Origin: Lysobacter antibioticus
GTDB taxonomy: Bacteria; Pseudomonadota; Gammaproteobacteria; Xanthomonadales; Xanthomonadaceae
Assembly (NCBI RefSeq): GCF_001442535.1
Contig: NZ_CP013141.1
Coordinates: 4,182,553-4,246,552 of the forward strand
Direction of reading: 5' to 3'
DNA length: 64,000 bases
The position numbers and the translations under genes are program-made. Each line of letters begins with the position of its first letter. The first letter of the stretch is position 1. Shown piece by piece: positions 8,900-19,300 of this stretch. Below the pieces are notes generated by a model. The model worked only from the letters and a program-made list of their open reading frames with translations. It was not told where the DNA came from and ran no database searches.

Positions 8900-8962
8900 A
8901 AAACGGTAGTGTACTGGCGCCGTTTCAAGGACGAGCCCTCCCGCCTCCCCCTCGGTGACCGT

Positions 8963-9670
8963 GTGCAGAAGCGCATCTTGATAGTCGAAGACGAACCCGC
9001 CATCCGCGACATGGTGTCCTTTGCCCTGCGTAAGGGCGAATACGACCCGGTCCATGCCGGCGATGCCCGCGAGGCCCAGGCCGCGATCGCCGATCGCGTC
9101 CCCGACCTGATCCTGCTCGACTGGATGCTCCCGGGCACCAGCGGCCTGGAGCTGGCCCGACGCTGGCGCAAGGAATCGCTGACCCGCGAGATCCCGATCA
9201 TCATGCTGACCGCGCGCGGCGAAGAGAACGACCGCGTCGGCGGCCTCGAAGCCGGGGTCGACGACTATGTCGTCAAACCGTTCTCCGCGCGCGAACTGCT
9301 GGCCCGCATTCGCGCCGTGCTGCGACGCTCGCGCGAAGACGACGAGGACGGCAGCGTCGGCGTCGGCCCGCTGCGCATCGACGGCGCCGCCCACCGCGTC
9401 TTCGCCCACGGCGAAGGCGGCGACCAGCCGGTGCAGATCGGCCCGACCGAGTACCGACTGCTGCATTTCTTCATGACCCACCCCGAACGCGTGTACTCGC
9501 GCACCCAGTTGCTCGACCACGTCTGGGGCGGCAGCGTCTACGTCGAAGAGCGCACGGTCGACGTGCACATCCGACGCCTGCGCAAGACCCTCGAGCCGCA
9601 TCACCTCGACGGCATGGTCCAGACCGTACGCGGCGCGGGGTATCGTTTTTCCGCCTCGCTCGCCGCGTAA
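8963..9670 (+). CDS. phoB: Phosphate regulon response regulator PhoB
   Basis: 235 aa OmpR/PhoB-family regulator. The receiver domain begins [14 protein letters not shown] (acidic pocket), has the phospho-acceptor Asp in [10 protein letters not shown], and the conserved Lys in [15 protein letters not shown]. The winged-helix DNA-binding domain follows ([20 protein letters not shown], then [12 protein letters not shown] and VRGAGYRFS). The GTG start at 8963 is preferred because the receiver begins immediately after it, although the frame is open to 8882, which would run through the Pho box. It heads a phoB-phoR-ppk1-ppx cluster with spacings of 9, 18 and 15 bases. Confidence 0.95.
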   Translation: MQKRILIVEDEPAIRDMVSFALRKGEYDPVHAGDAREAQAAIADRVPDLILLDWMLPGTSGLELARRWRKESLTREIPIIMLTARGEENDRVGGLEAGVDDYVVKPFSARELLARIRAVLRRSREDDEDGSVGVGPLRIDGAAHRVFAHGEGGDQPVQIGPTEYRLLHFFMTHPERVYSRTQLLDHVWGGSVYVEERTVDVHIRRLRKTLEPHHLDGMVQTVRGAGYRFSASLAA

Positions 9671-9679
9671 GCTGGAGGT

Positions 9680-11038
9680 ATGCCTCCCCGCGCACGCTCC
9701 GCCTGGTTCCGCACCCTCGGTCAGCTCGCCCTGATCCTGGTCGGCGCCGCCGTGCTCGGCGTGCTGATCGGCTATCCCTGGCCGGTGGTCACGTTCGCCG
9801 CGCTCGGCGTCGTCGCCTGGCACTACTGGCGGCTGCGCCGAGTGCTGATCCGCCTGACCGCGCGCCAGCGCCTCACCCCGCCGCTCGGCGAAGGCATCTG
9901 GAACGAACTCGATCGCCTGCTGCACCGCAGCCAGGCCGAGATGCGCGGGCGCAAGCGCCGCCTGATCGAGATGCTGCGCGCCTATCGCGCCGCCGCCGCG
10001 GCCATGCCCGACGCCATCGTCGTGGTCGAACGCAACAGCCAGCGCATCCAGTGGTTCAACGAGGCCGCCACCGGCCTGTTCGGCCTGCGCTACCCGCGCG
10101 ACATCGGCGCGCCGGTGGTGCAACGCCTGCAGCCGCTGCAACTGGCGCACTGGCTGGCCTCGGGCCGCAACGCCGAGCCGCTGGAAGCGGCCTCGCCGTG
10201 GAACCCGGCGATCACCCTGAGCCTGCGCCTGATCCCGTACTCGGAAAACCTCTGGCTGCTGGTCGCGCGCGACGTCAGCCGCCTGCTGCAACTCGAGCAG
10301 ATGCGCCGCGACTTCGTCGCCAACGTCTCGCACGAACTGCGCACGCCGCTGACCGTGGTGCACGGCTATCTGGACCTGCTCGATCCGGAAGAACACCCGG
10401 ATTGGGCGCCGATGCTGGCGGAAATGCAACGCCAGTCGCAGCGCATGACTCAGTTGGTCGAAGACCTGCTGACCCTGTCGCGGCTGGAATCGCAGGACAG
10501 CCTGCCGGCCGAGGAAATCGTCGCGATGGCCTCGATGCTGTCCACGCTCAAGCGCGAAGCCAATGCGCTGAGCCAGGGTCGGCACGAGATCGCGATGGAC
10601 GATCTGGCCGGGGTCGACCTGTTCGGCTCCAACAAGGAACTGCACAGCGCGTTCTCCAACCTGGTCAGCAACGCGATCCGCTACACCCCCGCCGGCGGCA
10701 CGATCCGCATCCGCTTCCGCCCGGAAAGCGCCGGCATCGCCCGCGGCGCGGTGCTCGAAGTGGTCGACAGCGGCTACGGCATCCCGGCCGCGCACCTGCC
10801 GCGCATCACCGAGCGTTTCTACCGCGTTTCGACCAGCCGCTCGCGTGAAAGCGGCGGCACCGGCCTGGGCCTGTCGATCGTCAAGCACGTGCTGAACCTG
10901 CACCAGGCGCGGCTGGAGATCGCCAGCGAAGTCGGCCGCGGCAGCACCTTCGCCTGTCACTTCGGCATCGACCGGATCCGCCGCCGCGACGCTTACCAAG
11001 ATGCATTCGCCGATACTCTCCCCGACGTCCTGCCTTAG
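9680..11038 (+). CDS. phoR: Phosphate regulon sensor histidine kinase PhoR
   Basis: 452 aa inner-membrane kinase. The N-terminus has two close membrane helices (LALILVGAAVLGVLIGY and WPVVTFAALGVVAWHYW), then a linker, a PAS domain (about 110-200), the HisKA box FVANVSHELRTPLTVVHGYL with the phospho-acceptor His, and a HATPase domain with N, G1 and G2 boxes (NLVSNAIRYTP, VVDSGYGIPAAH, GTGLGLSIVKHVL). It lacks a large periplasmic domain, as is normal for PhoR, which senses through the Pst/PhoU system. ATG at 9680 has GGAGG upstream. It phosphorylates the adjacent PhoB. Confidence 0.95.
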   Translation: MPPRARSAWFRTLGQLALILVGAAVLGVLIGYPWPVVTFAALGVVAWHYWRLRRVLIRLTARQRLTPPLGEGIWNELDRLLHRSQAEMRGRKRRLIEMLRAYRAAAAAMPDAIVVVERNSQRIQWFNEAATGLFGLRYPRDIGAPVVQRLQPLQLAHWLASGRNAEPLEAASPWNPAITLSLRLIPYSENLWLLVARDVSRLLQLEQMRRDFVANVSHELRTPLTVVHGYLDLLDPEEHPDWAPMLAEMQRQSQRMTQLVEDLLTLSRLESQDSLPAEEIVAMASMLSTLKREANALSQGRHEIAMDDLAGVDLFGSNKELHSAFSNLVSNAIRYTPAGGTIRIRFRPESAGIARGAVLEVVDSGYGIPAAHLPRITERFYRVSTSRSRESGGTGLGLSIVKHVLNLHQARLEIASEVGRGSTFACHFGIDRIRRRDAYQDAFADTLPDVLP

Positions 11039-11056
11039 GAAATCTGCAGCAGCGCC

Positions 11057-13141
11057 ATGAATGCGATGACGGACACCCCGCTCGACACCGATCCGCTGCG
11101 CGACAGCGCCCTGTACTTCAATCGCGAACTGTCCCAGCTGGATTTCAATTTCCGCGTCCTGGCGCAGGCCCAGGATGCGCAGGTGCCGTTGCTGGAGCGC
11201 CTGAAGTACCTGTGCATCTCCTGCACCAACCTCGACGAATTCTTCGAGATCCGCGCCGGCACCATGCGTCATGCCCAGGACCTCGGCCTGGCGCCGGGCC
11301 CCGACGGCCTGGCCCCCGCCACCGTGCTGTCGCGCATCCACGACCGCGCCGCCGAACTGGTCAAATCGCAGTACGAATGCTGGAACGACGTGCTGCGCCC
11401 GGCGCTCAGCGACGCCGGCGTGCGCGTGCTCGGCCGTAATTCCTGGAATGCGCGCCAGACCCGTTGGCTGCGCGCCTACTTCCGCGACGAGATCATGCCG
11501 GTGCTGTCGCCGCTCGGGCTGGACCCGGCGCACCCGTTCCCGAAGATCCTCAACAAGTCGCTCAACATCGTCGTCGTGCTGAAAGGCAAGGACGCGTTCG
11601 GCCGCGCCGGTAACCTGGCCATCGTGCGCGCGCCGCGCTCGCTGCCGCGCATCATCCAACTGCCCGAGAACGTCTCCGGCGGCAAGCACGACTTCGTGTT
11701 CCTGTCCTCGGTGCTGTCGACCTTCGTCGACGAGTTGTTCCCGGGCATGGAGGTCAAGGGCGCCTACCAGTTCCGCGTCACCCGCAATTCCGAGCTGCTG
11801 GTCGACGAGGAAGAGGTCGACAACATCGCTCTGGCGCTGCGCGACGAGCTGATCGGCCGCGGTTATCTGCGCGCGGTGCGGCTCGAAATCGCCGAACAGT
11901 GCCCGAAGCCGATCGTGCGCACCCTGCTGGAGAATTTCGACCTGCCCGAGAACGCGGTCTACCGCATCAACGGCCCGGTCAACCTCAACCGCGTGATCCA
12001 GGTGTACGACCTGGTCCAGCGCCCGGAACTGAAGTTCCCGGCCTACCAGCAGCGCGTGCTGCCGGGGGTGGACAGCATGTTCGACACCGTCGCCGACGGC
12101 GACGTGCTGCTGCACCACCCCTTCGATGCGTTCTCGCCGGTGCTGGAGCTGATCCGCCAGGCCGCCGAAGACCCGCACGTACTGGCGATCAAGCAGACCC
12201 TGTACCGCGCCGGCAAGGATTCGCCGATCGTCGAACAACTGGTCCAGGCCGCGCGCAACGGCAAGGACGTGACCGTGGTGGTCGAGCTGCGCGCGCGCTT
12301 CGACGAAGAGGCCAACCTCGGCCTCGCCGACCGCCTGCAGGAGGCCGGCGTGCAGGTCGTGTACGGCGTGGTGGGCTACAAGACCCACGCCAAGATGCTG
12401 CTGATCGTGCGCCGCGAGGGCCGCAAGCTGCGCCGCTACGTGCACCTGGGCACCGGCAACTACCACAGCGGCACCGCGCGCGCCTACACCGACTTCGGCC
12501 TGATCACCGCCGATCCGGACATCGGCAACGACGTGCATCTGATCTTCCAGCAGCTGTCCGGGCTGGCGCCGTCGCTCAAGCTCAAGTGCCTGCTGCAATC
12601 GCCGTTCACCCTGCACGCCGGGGTGCTCAAGCGCATCGACCGCGAAACCAAGCACGCCCGCGCCGGCAAGCCGGCGCGCATCGTCGCCAAGATGAACGCA
12701 TTGAACGAGCCGCAGGTGATCCGTGCGCTCTACCAGGCCTCGCAGGCCGGCGTGCAGATCGAGTTGATCGTGCGCGGCGCCTGCACCCTGCGCCCGGGCG
12801 TCGAAGGCATCTCCGACAACATCCGCGTGCGTTCGATCGTCGGCCGTTTCCTCGAGCACCACCGGGTCTATTGGTTCGCCAACGACGGCGCGCCGGACCT
12901 GTTCTGCTCCAGCGCCGACTGGCTCGAACGCAACCTGCTGCGCCGGGTCGAGACCGGTTTCCCGATCCTCGATCACGACCTGCGCGCCCGCGTCTTCGAC
13001 GAGGCGCTGTCCAATTACCTCGCCGACAACCTCAACGCCTGGGAGCTGCAAGCCAGCGGTCAATATTTGCGCGTCGTACCCGAGGAAGGCGCAATGCCCC
13101 ACTCGGCACAGGCGACCCTGTTGGCCAAGTTGTGCGGATAA
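11057..13141 (+). CDS. ppk1: Polyphosphate kinase 1
   Basis: 694 aa. It reversibly transfers the gamma-phosphate of ATP to polyphosphate. The N-terminal domain carries YFNRELSQLDFNFRVLAQA; the catalytic region contains KQTLYRAGKDSPIVEQL, VYGVVGYKTHAKM and the autophosphorylated His segment RRYVHLGTGNYHSGTARAYT, and later FLEHHRVYWF. Length matches the E. coli enzyme. Position in the phoBR operon implies induction during phosphate limitation, and ppx, its degradative partner, follows after 15 bases. Confidence 0.97.
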   Translation: MNAMTDTPLDTDPLRDSALYFNRELSQLDFNFRVLAQAQDAQVPLLERLKYLCISCTNLDEFFEIRAGTMRHAQDLGLAPGPDGLAPATVLSRIHDRAAELVKSQYECWNDVLRPALSDAGVRVLGRNSWNARQTRWLRAYFRDEIMPVLSPLGLDPAHPFPKILNKSLNIVVVLKGKDAFGRAGNLAIVRAPRSLPRIIQLPENVSGGKHDFVFLSSVLSTFVDELFPGMEVKGAYQFRVTRNSELLVDEEEVDNIALALRDELIGRGYLRAVRLEIAEQCPKPIVRTLLENFDLPENAVYRINGPVNLNRVIQVYDLVQRPELKFPAYQQRVLPGVDSMFDTVADGDVLLHHPFDAFSPVLELIRQAAEDPHVLAIKQTLYRAGKDSPIVEQLVQAARNGKDVTVVVELRARFDEEANLGLADRLQEAGVQVVYGVVGYKTHAKMLLIVRREGRKLRRYVHLGTGNYHSGTARAYTDFGLITADPDIGNDVHLIFQQLSGLAPSLKLKCLLQSPFTLHAGVLKRIDRETKHARAGKPARIVAKMNALNEPQVIRALYQASQAGVQIELIVRGACTLRPGVEGISDNIRVRSIVGRFLEHHRVYWFANDGAPDLFCSSADWLERNLLRRVETGFPILDHDLRARVFDEALSNYLADNLNAWELQASGQYLRVVPEEGAMPHSAQATLLAKLCG

Positions 13142-13156
13142 ACGAAAATCCCGCAC

Positions 13157-14686
13157 ATGAACAATATTTTCCCGACCACCCGCCTGCCGCTCCAGGACGG
13201 CGACCTGCTCGCCGCCGTCGACCTGGGGTCGAACAGTTTCCACATGGTGGTCGCCCGCTACGTGCTCGGGCAGCTGCGCACCGTCGACCGGCTGCGCGAG
13301 ACCGTGCGCCTGGCCGAAGGCCTGGACCGCAAGGGCGGCCTCGCCCCTGAGGTCCGCCAGCGCGCCCTGGACTGCCTGTCGCGCTTCGGCCAGCGCATCC
13401 GCGACGTGCCGCCGCAGCGCGTGCGCGCGCTGGCCACCAACACCGTGCGCCGCCTGGCCGCGCCGCAGGCCTTCCTGATGCCGGCCGAATCCGCGCTCGG
13501 CCACGCCATCGAAGTCGTGTCCGGCCGCGAAGAGGCCCGCCTGATCTATCTCGGCGTCGCCCACGCGCAACCGTCCAAGCCCGGCGAACGCCGTCTGGTC
13601 ATCGACATCGGCGGCGGCTCGACCGAGTGCATCATCGGCAGCGGCTTCGAGGCGATCGAGCGCGAAAGCCTGCAGGTCGGCTGCGTCGCCACCACCCGCC
13701 GCTTCTTCGAGAACGGCAAGCTGTCGAAGAAGAAATGGCGCGATGCGCTGACCGAGGTCTCGGCCGAATTCCAGCAATTCGCCGGCACCTACCGCTCGCT
13801 GGGCTGGCACGAGGCCTTGGGCGCGTCCGGTACCAACAAGGCCATCGGCGAGATCTGCGCGGCGATGAAGCTGACCAAGGGCGCGGTGATCGCCGATGCC
13901 CTGCCGCACTTGCGCGAGCGCCTGCTCCAGGCCGACCGCATCGACGAAATCGACCTGCCCGGCCTGTCGGCCGACCGCCGCCCGATCATCGCCGGCGGCA
14001 TCCTGATCCTGGAAGCCGCGTTCAACGTGCTCGGCCTGCAGCGCATGGCGATCAGCAAGGCGGCGATGCGCGAAGGCGTGCTCTACGACATGCTCGGCCG
14101 CGGCGGCGCCGACGACCCGCGCGATGCCGCGGTCAAGGCGATGGTCAACCGCTACGGCATCGACGAACAGCAGTCCGCGCGCGTCGAAGCGACCTTGCTG
14201 CGCCTGTTCGACCAGGTCGCCGAAAGCTGGCGCCTGGATGCCGACGACCGCCTTATGCTGCAACGCGCCGCGCGCCTGCACGAACTCGGCCTGGCCATCG
14301 CCCACAGCCAGTACCACGTGCACAGCTCGTACGTGATCGAGAACTCCGACATTTCCGGCTTCTCGCGCCAGCAGCAGCAGTTCCTCGCTGCTCTGGTACG
14401 CACCCACCGCCGCGGCATCCCCAAATCCGCCTTCGACGCCCTGCCCGACCGCCTGCTGTCGGCGGTACGCCGCAGCTCGGCCTTGTTGCGCCTGGCGGTG
14501 CTGCTGCACCGCGCCCACGAATCCGATCCCATCCCGCAGCTCGATGCCCATGGCGACGGCAACACCCTGACCCTGACCGTGTCCCGCCGCTGGCTTGAGT
14601 CGCGGCCTTTGATCCATGCCGACCTCGAAGGCGAGCCTCAGGATATGGCGGGGCTGGGGATTTCGTTGAAGCTGCTGGGGGCATGA
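13157..14686 (+). CDS. ppx: Exopolyphosphatase
   Basis: 509 aa Ppx/GppA-family enzyme releasing phosphate from polyphosphate ends. Actin-like ATPase motifs are visible: LLAAVDLGSNSFHMVVARY at the N-terminus, DIGGGSTECIIG (phosphate 2), and LGASGTNKAIGEI. The C-terminal half is an HD-like helical domain (QRAARLHELGLAIAHSQYH, with HSSYVIENSD). A GppA-type pppGpp phosphatase activity is an alternative, but the position directly after ppk1 favours Ppx. It is the last gene of the phoB cluster; no strong intrinsic terminator is visible after it and repeat island 1 begins within 80 bases. Confidence 0.95.
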   Translation: MNNIFPTTRLPLQDGDLLAAVDLGSNSFHMVVARYVLGQLRTVDRLRETVRLAEGLDRKGGLAPEVRQRALDCLSRFGQRIRDVPPQRVRALATNTVRRLAAPQAFLMPAESALGHAIEVVSGREEARLIYLGVAHAQPSKPGERRLVIDIGGGSTECIIGSGFEAIERESLQVGCVATTRRFFENGKLSKKKWRDALTEVSAEFQQFAGTYRSLGWHEALGASGTNKAIGEICAAMKLTKGAVIADALPHLRERLLQADRIDEIDLPGLSADRRPIIAGGILILEAAFNVLGLQRMAISKAAMREGVLYDMLGRGGADDPRDAAVKAMVNRYGIDEQQSARVEATLLRLFDQVAESWRLDADDRLMLQRAARLHELGLAIAHSQYHVHSSYVIENSDISGFSRQQQQFLAALVRTHRRGIPKSAFDALPDRLLSAVRRSSALLRLAVLLHRAHESDPIPQLDAHGDGNTLTLTVSRRWLESRPLIHADLEGEPQDMAGLGISLKLLGA

Positions 14687-14856
14687 GTCGGCTGCGCGTG
14701 CTGCGTCGGCGCGCGCAGAGGCAACAACGCCGATGTCGCTCATCGAAGCGGCGTGCTTCCGCAGGGTAGGAGCGGCGTCCTACTGGATTTCCTTCGGTCA
14801 CAAGCCGCGACCGCGCCGTTTCGTTCTTGCAGCGCATCGCTCAAGCAAGATCAAGA

Positions 14857-14896
14857 TCCAGGTCCAGGTCCAGGTCCAGGTCCAGGTCCAGGTCCA
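14857..14896 (+). repeat. TCCAGG hexanucleotide tandem tract
   Basis: About 6.7 uninterrupted copies of a TCCAGG unit directly before multi-hairpin copy A. Comparable hexamer tracts of different sequence flank the element in the other islands. Confidence 0.9.
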
Positions 14897-14903
14897 GATC
14901 AGA

Positions 14904-15135
14904 CGCCAAAAGCTTCCGCCACTAAAGCGGCGGGTTACTTTCTTTTGTCATAAGCAACAAAAGAAAGGTAACCAAAGAAAAATGCTTTTCTTTGAATCAC
15001 AAGCCCGCGCGTTCGATGCCGACGCAGGGCTTTTTCATACGGGACATCCATGTCCCGATGAAAAACGGCCCGCATCCATGCGGGCCGCCCTCCGGGTCTT
15101 CTATAATCCTTCGCGAGTACGAAGCGACGCACAGC
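14904..15135 (+). repeat. Multi-hairpin repeat element, copy A
   Basis: Copy A starts CGCCAAAAGCTTCCGCC and ends near GCGACGCACAGC. It has four consecutive stem-loops: CCGC/GCGG around 14916-14931; TTACTTTCTTTTG paired with CAAAAGAAAGGTAA (14935-14972); a long stem with arms TTTTTCATACGGGACA and TGTCCCGATGAAAAA (15031-15065); and CGGCCCGCA/TGCGGGCCG (15066-15087). It ends with a conserved CCCTCCGGGTCTTC box. Confidence 0.85.
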
Positions 15136-15160
15136 AACAGCAACAGCAACGGCAACGGCA
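15131..15160 (+). repeat. CAGCAA/CGGCAA hexanucleotide tract
   Basis: Five degenerate hexamer units immediately after multi-hairpin copy A. Confidence 0.75.
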
Positions 15161-15370
15161 AGGTCATCGGAGATCGCAACCTCGCCGACACGACCACTGT
15201 AGGAGCGGCGCGAGCCGCGACCACGGAACGCACGGAGATTCCGCCGCCGTCGCTGCCGATCGAAGCCTGAAACCGTCGCTGGGTAGGAGCGGCGCGAGCC
15301 GCGACCGTGAATTCGGGCGGCGATGATCCGTAGATGGCGTCGACCTCAGCCCTACTTTGGCTTTGGATGT

Positions 15371-15604
15371 TGCTGTGCGACGTCTCGAACTAGCGAAGGT
15401 AATCGAAGACCCGGAGGGCGGCGCGCAGGGATGCGCGCCGTTTTTCATCGGGACAGGGATGTCCCGTATGTAGATCCCTGCGTCGGCATCGCTCGTACAG
15501 GCTGGTGATTCAAAGAAAAGCAACTTCTTTGGTTAGCTTTCTTTTGTTGCTTATGACAAAAGAAAGTAACCCGCCGCTTTAGTGGCGGAAGCTTTTGGCG
15601 TTTG
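15371..15604 (-). repeat. Multi-hairpin repeat element, copy B (inverted relative to copy A)
   Basis: Reverse-complement relative of copy A. The conserved GAAGACCCGGAGGG box comes first, then stem CGGCGCGCA/TGCGCGCCG, stem GGGACA/TGTCCC, the AAAGAAAG/CTTTCTTT hairpin and finally CCGCTTTAGTGGCGGAAGC. Copies A and B face each other, forming an interrupted inverted repeat with about 235 bases between them. The outer half of the long stem seen in copy A is degenerate here. Confidence 0.85.
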
Positions 15605-15860
15605 ATCTAGATCTTGGTCTTGCTTGAGCGTTGCGCCGCAAGACCATCACAGCGCGGTCGCGGCTTGTGACCGAAGGAAATCCAGTAGGACGCCGCTCCT
15701 ACCCTTCGCGAAAGCACGCGGCTTCGATGGATAACCACAGCGATGCAACTGCTGCGCGTCCCGTGGTCGCGGCTCACGCCACTCCTACAGGGAAACGACG
15801 AAGCAGATCGCCGCGAAAGCGCAGCTTCTGACGCCAACGATATACAACGCAGAACAGCAA

Positions 15861-17780
15861 TCACCCCGCCGAACGCTGCGCCGCCTCGGCCCGCAACTGC
15901 TTCGCCCTCACCAATACCGGCGGCGGGGTGATCTCCTCGGGAATGCGGAAGATCCCGATCCGACGCAGCCACAGACCGGGCCCACGCGCCGAGGTCAGCG
16001 CCACCACCGGGATCGATACCACCAGGCCGATGATCACCGGCGACATCCACGCCGCCAGCGGCGGCGACACCACATAGGCCATCGCGCCGATCAGCAGGCC
16101 GAACAGGGTCAGGCCGCCGTAGCTGCGGATCAATCCCGACAGCGGCAGGCTGCCGTCGTCGCGACGCTGCGACTCCCAACCCGAGTCCTTGCCCGACAGC
16201 ACCTCGGCGACGCCACGCGACTGCACGTACATCGTGATCGGCGCCATCAACGCCGCCAGCAGGGTCTCCAGGATCATGCTGAAGAACGCGCGGATCGCAC
16301 CACCGCAGCCGCGCCGGGTGTTGCCGTCGAGCAACATGGTGATGAAACCCATCACCTTCGGCGTCAGCAATACCGCCATGGTCGCCACGAACACCCACAG
16401 CGCGCGCTGAGGGTCCTGGTCGCGCCAGTAATCACTCGGCGAAAAGCCAGGCAGGCGCGCGCTTTCCCAATTGAAGAAACCGGCCTTGTCGAGCGGAATC
16501 GCCAGGCCGATCAGCATCATCACCGCCCACATCGGCGCGGTGAAGTAATGGCCGATGCCCATCAGCAGGTGCATGCGGCTGATCCAGTGCAGGCCTTTCG
16601 CCGGCAGCACCGCGGTGTGCTGCAGATTGCCCTGGCACCAGCGGCGGTCGCGCACCAGCATGTCGGTCAGCGAGGGCGGACCTTCCTCGTAGCTGCCGAC
16701 CAGGCCCGGCAGCATGTGCAAGGCCCAGCCGCCGCGGCGCATCAGGGCGGCCTCGACGAAATCGTGGCTCAACACGGTGCCGCCGAACGGCTTGCGGCCC
16801 CGCAGTTCCGGCAAGCCGGCGTGTTCGGCGAAGGCGCGGGTGCGGATGATGGCGTTATGGCCCCAGTAGTTGCTCTCGGCGCCATGCCACCAGGCGATGC
16901 CGTAGGCGATCACCGGGCCGTACACGCGGCCGGCGAACTGCTGCATGCGCGCGAACAAGGTCTGGCCGTTGACGATCATCGGCAGGGTCTGGATCAGCGC
17001 CACGTCGGGGTGGCGTTCCATCGCACTCGACAGTTTCACGATGACTTCGCCGGTCATCAGGCTGTCGGCGTCGAGGATCAGCATCTGCGGATAGGCGGCG
17101 CCGAAGCGGCGCACCCATTCGGCGATGTTGCCGGCCTTGCGTTCGGCGTTGTTCTTGCGCCGGCGATAGAAAATGCGCTGCTGGCCGCCGGTTCGCTCGC
17201 GCAAGGAATGGAAGGCGCGGATCTCGGCCTGGCGGATCGGTTCCTTGGTGGTGTCGCTGAGGATGAAGAAATCGAAGCGATCGAGCTGGCCGGTGGCGGC
17301 GACCGATTCGTAGATCGCCTGCAGGCCGGCCATCAGCCGCTCGGGGTCTTCGTTATAGGTCGGTACCAGCAGGGCGGTGCGCTCGCCCAGCGCCGGCAGT
17401 TCGCCGCCCTGTTTCAGGCCCAGGCGCCAACGTCGCCGCGACAGGATCAGGGCGAACCCGGCCAGCGAGCTGGTGAAGGCCAGCGCGATCCAGGCAAACA
17501 AGGCCACGAACAGCAGCAACAGCACGCCTTCGAGCAGGTTCAGCCCGCCGACGTAGAGCACGCGCAGGATGTGGTAGGCCGCGACCAGAGTCAGCAGCGC
17601 TGCGCCGCCGATCACGTACAGGCGGCGCAGGGCCATGCCCTTCGGCTCGCTCGGCAAGGCGTTGCCGGAACGTTCGCCGCTGCTCAGCGATTGCACCGGC
17701 ATCGCCAGGGGCGATTCCGGGGGCAGCGCTTCGAACGGCACGGAGAGGGATCGTTGCGGGGGAGCGACGGTTGAGTTCAT
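15861..17780 (-). CDS. opgH: Osmoregulated periplasmic glucan glucosyltransferase OpgH (MdoH)
   Basis: 639 aa inner-membrane GT2-type glucosyltransferase polymerising the glucan backbone from UDP-glucose. After a short cytosolic N-terminus come two membrane helices (residues about 53-110), then the cytosolic catalytic domain with [16 protein letters not shown], the [13 protein letters not shown]sp motif, [20 protein letters not shown] and the processivity motif [12 protein letters not shown], then several C-terminal membrane helices. The ATG at 17780 overlaps the upstream opgD stop (ATGA). It is shorter than the 847-aa E. coli protein at the N-terminus, as is usual in Xanthomonadaceae. Confidence 0.95.
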   Translation of the reverse strand: MNSTVAPPQRSLSVPFEALPPESPLAMPVQSLSSGERSGNALPSEPKGMALRRLYVIGGAALLTLVAAYHILRVLYVGGLNLLEGVLLLLFVALFAWIALAFTSSLAGFALILSRRRWRLGLKQGGELPALGERTALLVPTYNEDPERLMAGLQAIYESVAATGQLDRFDFFILSDTTKEPIRQAEIRAFHSLRERTGGQQRIFYRRRKNNAERKAGNIAEWVRRFGAAYPQMLILDADSLMTGEVIVKLSSAMERHPDVALIQTLPMIVNGQTLFARMQQFAGRVYGPVIAYGIAWWHGAESNYWGHNAIIRTRAFAEHAGLPELRGRKPFGGTVLSHDFVEAALMRRGGWALHMLPGLVGSYEEGPPSLTDMLVRDRRWCQGNLQHTAVLPAKGLHWISRMHLLMGIGHYFTAPMWAVMMLIGLAIPLDKAGFFNWESARLPGFSPSDYWRDQDPQRALWVFVATMAVLLTPKVMGFITMLLDGNTRRGCGGAIRAFFSMILETLLAALMAPITMYVQSRGVAEVLSGKDSGWESQRRDDGSLPLSGLIRSYGGLTLFGLLIGAMAYVVSPPLAAWMSPVIIGLVVSIPVVALTSARGPGLWLRRIGIFRIPEEITPPPVLVRAKQLRAEAAQRSAG

Positions 17781-19300
17781 GCAGTCCAACGATAAAGCCA
17801 GGTTTCGGAAAGGGGGCCGTCGCCGTCTTCGAGCACCGCACGCAACTCGACCGAGCGGGCAGTACCCGGTTCGAGTTCGAACGACATTCGCCAGCCGCCG
17901 GTGCCGGTGTTGGGATGGGCGATCGCGTTGGCGATGCGCCCGGCCGAGGCCCAAACCACCGCGCGCGGCTTGGCGTCGGCGGCGAGCTGGCCCAGGCGCC
18001 CGCCGTCGAGATCGATGACGATCCGCCGCGCCGCGCCGTTGCCGGCGCCGATGCGGGTACGGCTGACCGTCGCCTGCGCCGGCTTCCAGGCATGTTTCGC
18101 GCACCAGTGCAGGCGGTAGTCGTAGCGATGTTCGCGCCCGGCCGCGAGCGGCGCGCGCGGCCGCCAGAAGGCGACGATGTTGTCGTGGTACTCGTCGCCG
18201 GTCGGGATTTCGATCAGATGCACCGCACCCTCGCCCCAATCGCCGACGGGCTCGACCCACAGGCTCGGGCGGCGCTCGTAGTGCGCTTCGCTGTCGGCAT
18301 AATCGGCGAAGCCGCGCTTGCGCTGCATCAGGCCGAACGCGCGCGGGCGGCGGTCCTGGAACGCGCTTTCCTGCAAGGTCTTGGGATTGCGCAGCGGGCG
18401 CCAGATCTGTTCGCCGGCGCCGTTGTGCAGGGCCAGGCCATCGGAGTCGTGCACCGCCGGGCGGAAGTCGTCGACGCCGACGCGATCGGTGGCATCGAAG
18501 TGATACATGCTGGTCAGCGGCGCGATGCCGACCCGATCGAGGGCGACGCGCGGGTACAGACGCAGTTGCGTGTCGAACACCGTCTCGGTGCCGGGCGTGA
18601 TCGCGAAACGCATCGCCCCGGACACGCTCGGGCTGTCCATCAGCGCGTGCACGATGATCTGCTTGGCGCCCGCTGCCGGCTGTTCGATCCAGAAGCCGGT
18701 GAACACCGGAAACTCTTCGCTGTTGCCGGCGCCGGTGTTCAGCGCCAGGCCGCGCGCCGACAGACCGTACAGCAGGTCCTTGGCGACCGCTCGGAAATAG
18801 CTCACGCCGAGGAAGGCGCAAACCTCGTCGAAGTAATCGCCGCGGTTGATCGGCGCGTGCACGCGGAAGCCGGCGAAGCCCAGGTCGTCCTGGGTCGGCT
18901 TCGGCGCGCTGCCGAAGCCGAACATCTGCGGCCGATACACCACCGGCGTGGCCAGGCCGCCGTGCACCCGGTGAATGTCGACCCGATGCTTGAACAGGAA
19001 CGCGCGATGGAAGAACTGCAACTGGAACGGCAGGCCTTCGGCTTTCCACAAGGCCTGCTTGGGATCGAAACGGATATCGCGGTAGGTGTCGTACTTGATC
19101 CGTGCCAGCGCCTCGGGCAGGTCGGCATCGGCCGGCCGATAAGGCTTGGCCGCCAGCGCGCGCGCCAGGCCCGGCACCGTGGCGGCGTCGAAAGCCCGGC
19201 CGGGGCCGGCCGCAGCCATCGCCGCCCACGGCAGCCCGCCCCCGGCCAGGCCGGCCAGCGGCAGGGACAGCCCGGCCTTGATCAATTCGCGTCGGTGCAC
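17777..19300 (-). CDS. opgD: Glucan biosynthesis protein D (OpgD/MdoD), Tat-exported
   Basis: 507 aa OpgG/OpgD-family periplasmic protein acting on the glucan made by OpgH. The GTG start at 19300 (GAAGGTGG upstream) gives [17 protein letters not shown], a twin-arginine signal peptide, which distinguishes OpgD from the Sec-exported OpgG. Family features include [16 protein letters not shown] near the mature N-terminus, [21 protein letters not shown]-like [16 protein letters not shown] and [11 protein letters not shown]. An ATG 22 codons upstream would give an N-terminus without the usual Tat spacing. Its stop overlaps the opgH start, so the two are translationally coupled. Confidence 0.92.
   Translation of the reverse strand: MHRRELIKAGLSLPLAGLAGGGLPWAAMAAAGPGRAFDAATVPGLARALAAKPYRPADADLPEALARIKYDTYRDIRFDPKQALWKAEGLPFQLQFFHRAFLFKHRVDIHRVHGGLATPVVYRPQMFGFGSAPKPTQDDLGFAGFRVHAPINRGDYFDEVCAFLGVSYFRAVAKDLLYGLSARGLALNTGAGNSEEFPVFTGFWIEQPAAGAKQIIVHALMDSPSVSGAMRFAITPGTETVFDTQLRLYPRVALDRVGIAPLTSMYHFDATDRVGVDDFRPAVHDSDGLALHNGAGEQIWRPLRNPKTLQESAFQDRRPRAFGLMQRKRGFADYADSEAHYERRPSLWVEPVGDWGEGAVHLIEIPTGDEYHDNIVAFWRPRAPLAAGREHRYDYRLHWCAKHAWKPAQATVSRTRIGAGNGAARRIVIDLDGGRLGQLAADAKPRAVVWASAGRIANAIAHPNTGTGGWRMSFELEPGTARSVELRAVLEDGDGPLSETWLYRWTA

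Larger units (their letters stand above)
14687..15860. repeat. Repeat island 1
   Basis: About 1.17 kb between ppx and opgH without a credible gene. It contains, in order, a REP hairpin with an enlarged loop (14764-14814), a TCCAGG hexamer tract, multi-hairpin element copy A on the plus strand, a CAGCAA/CGGCAA tract, two plain REP hairpins (15199-15222 and 15282-15306), multi-hairpin copy B on the minus strand, then REP hairpins in minus orientation (15651-15706 and 15763-15791). The frames that stay open across the island repeat in the other islands because the DNA repeats; none has a ribosome binding site or a recognisable domain. Confidence 0.8.

Noticed and set aside
8885..14743. A 1952-codon open frame on the minus strand opposite phoB-phoR-ppk1-ppx
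   Set aside because: It is antisense to four well-supported genes and is Gln/Arg/Ala/His-rich, as expected from reading high-GC codons backwards. It has no domain, ribosome binding site or neighbours of its own.
14992..15270. Short repeated open frames (such as those starting MLFFESQAR or MNHKPARS) in the three repeat islands
   Set aside because: They recur because the multi-hairpin repeat recurs, differ by frameshifts between copies and sit on predicted stems. They are better explained as translated repeat DNA than as a protein family.
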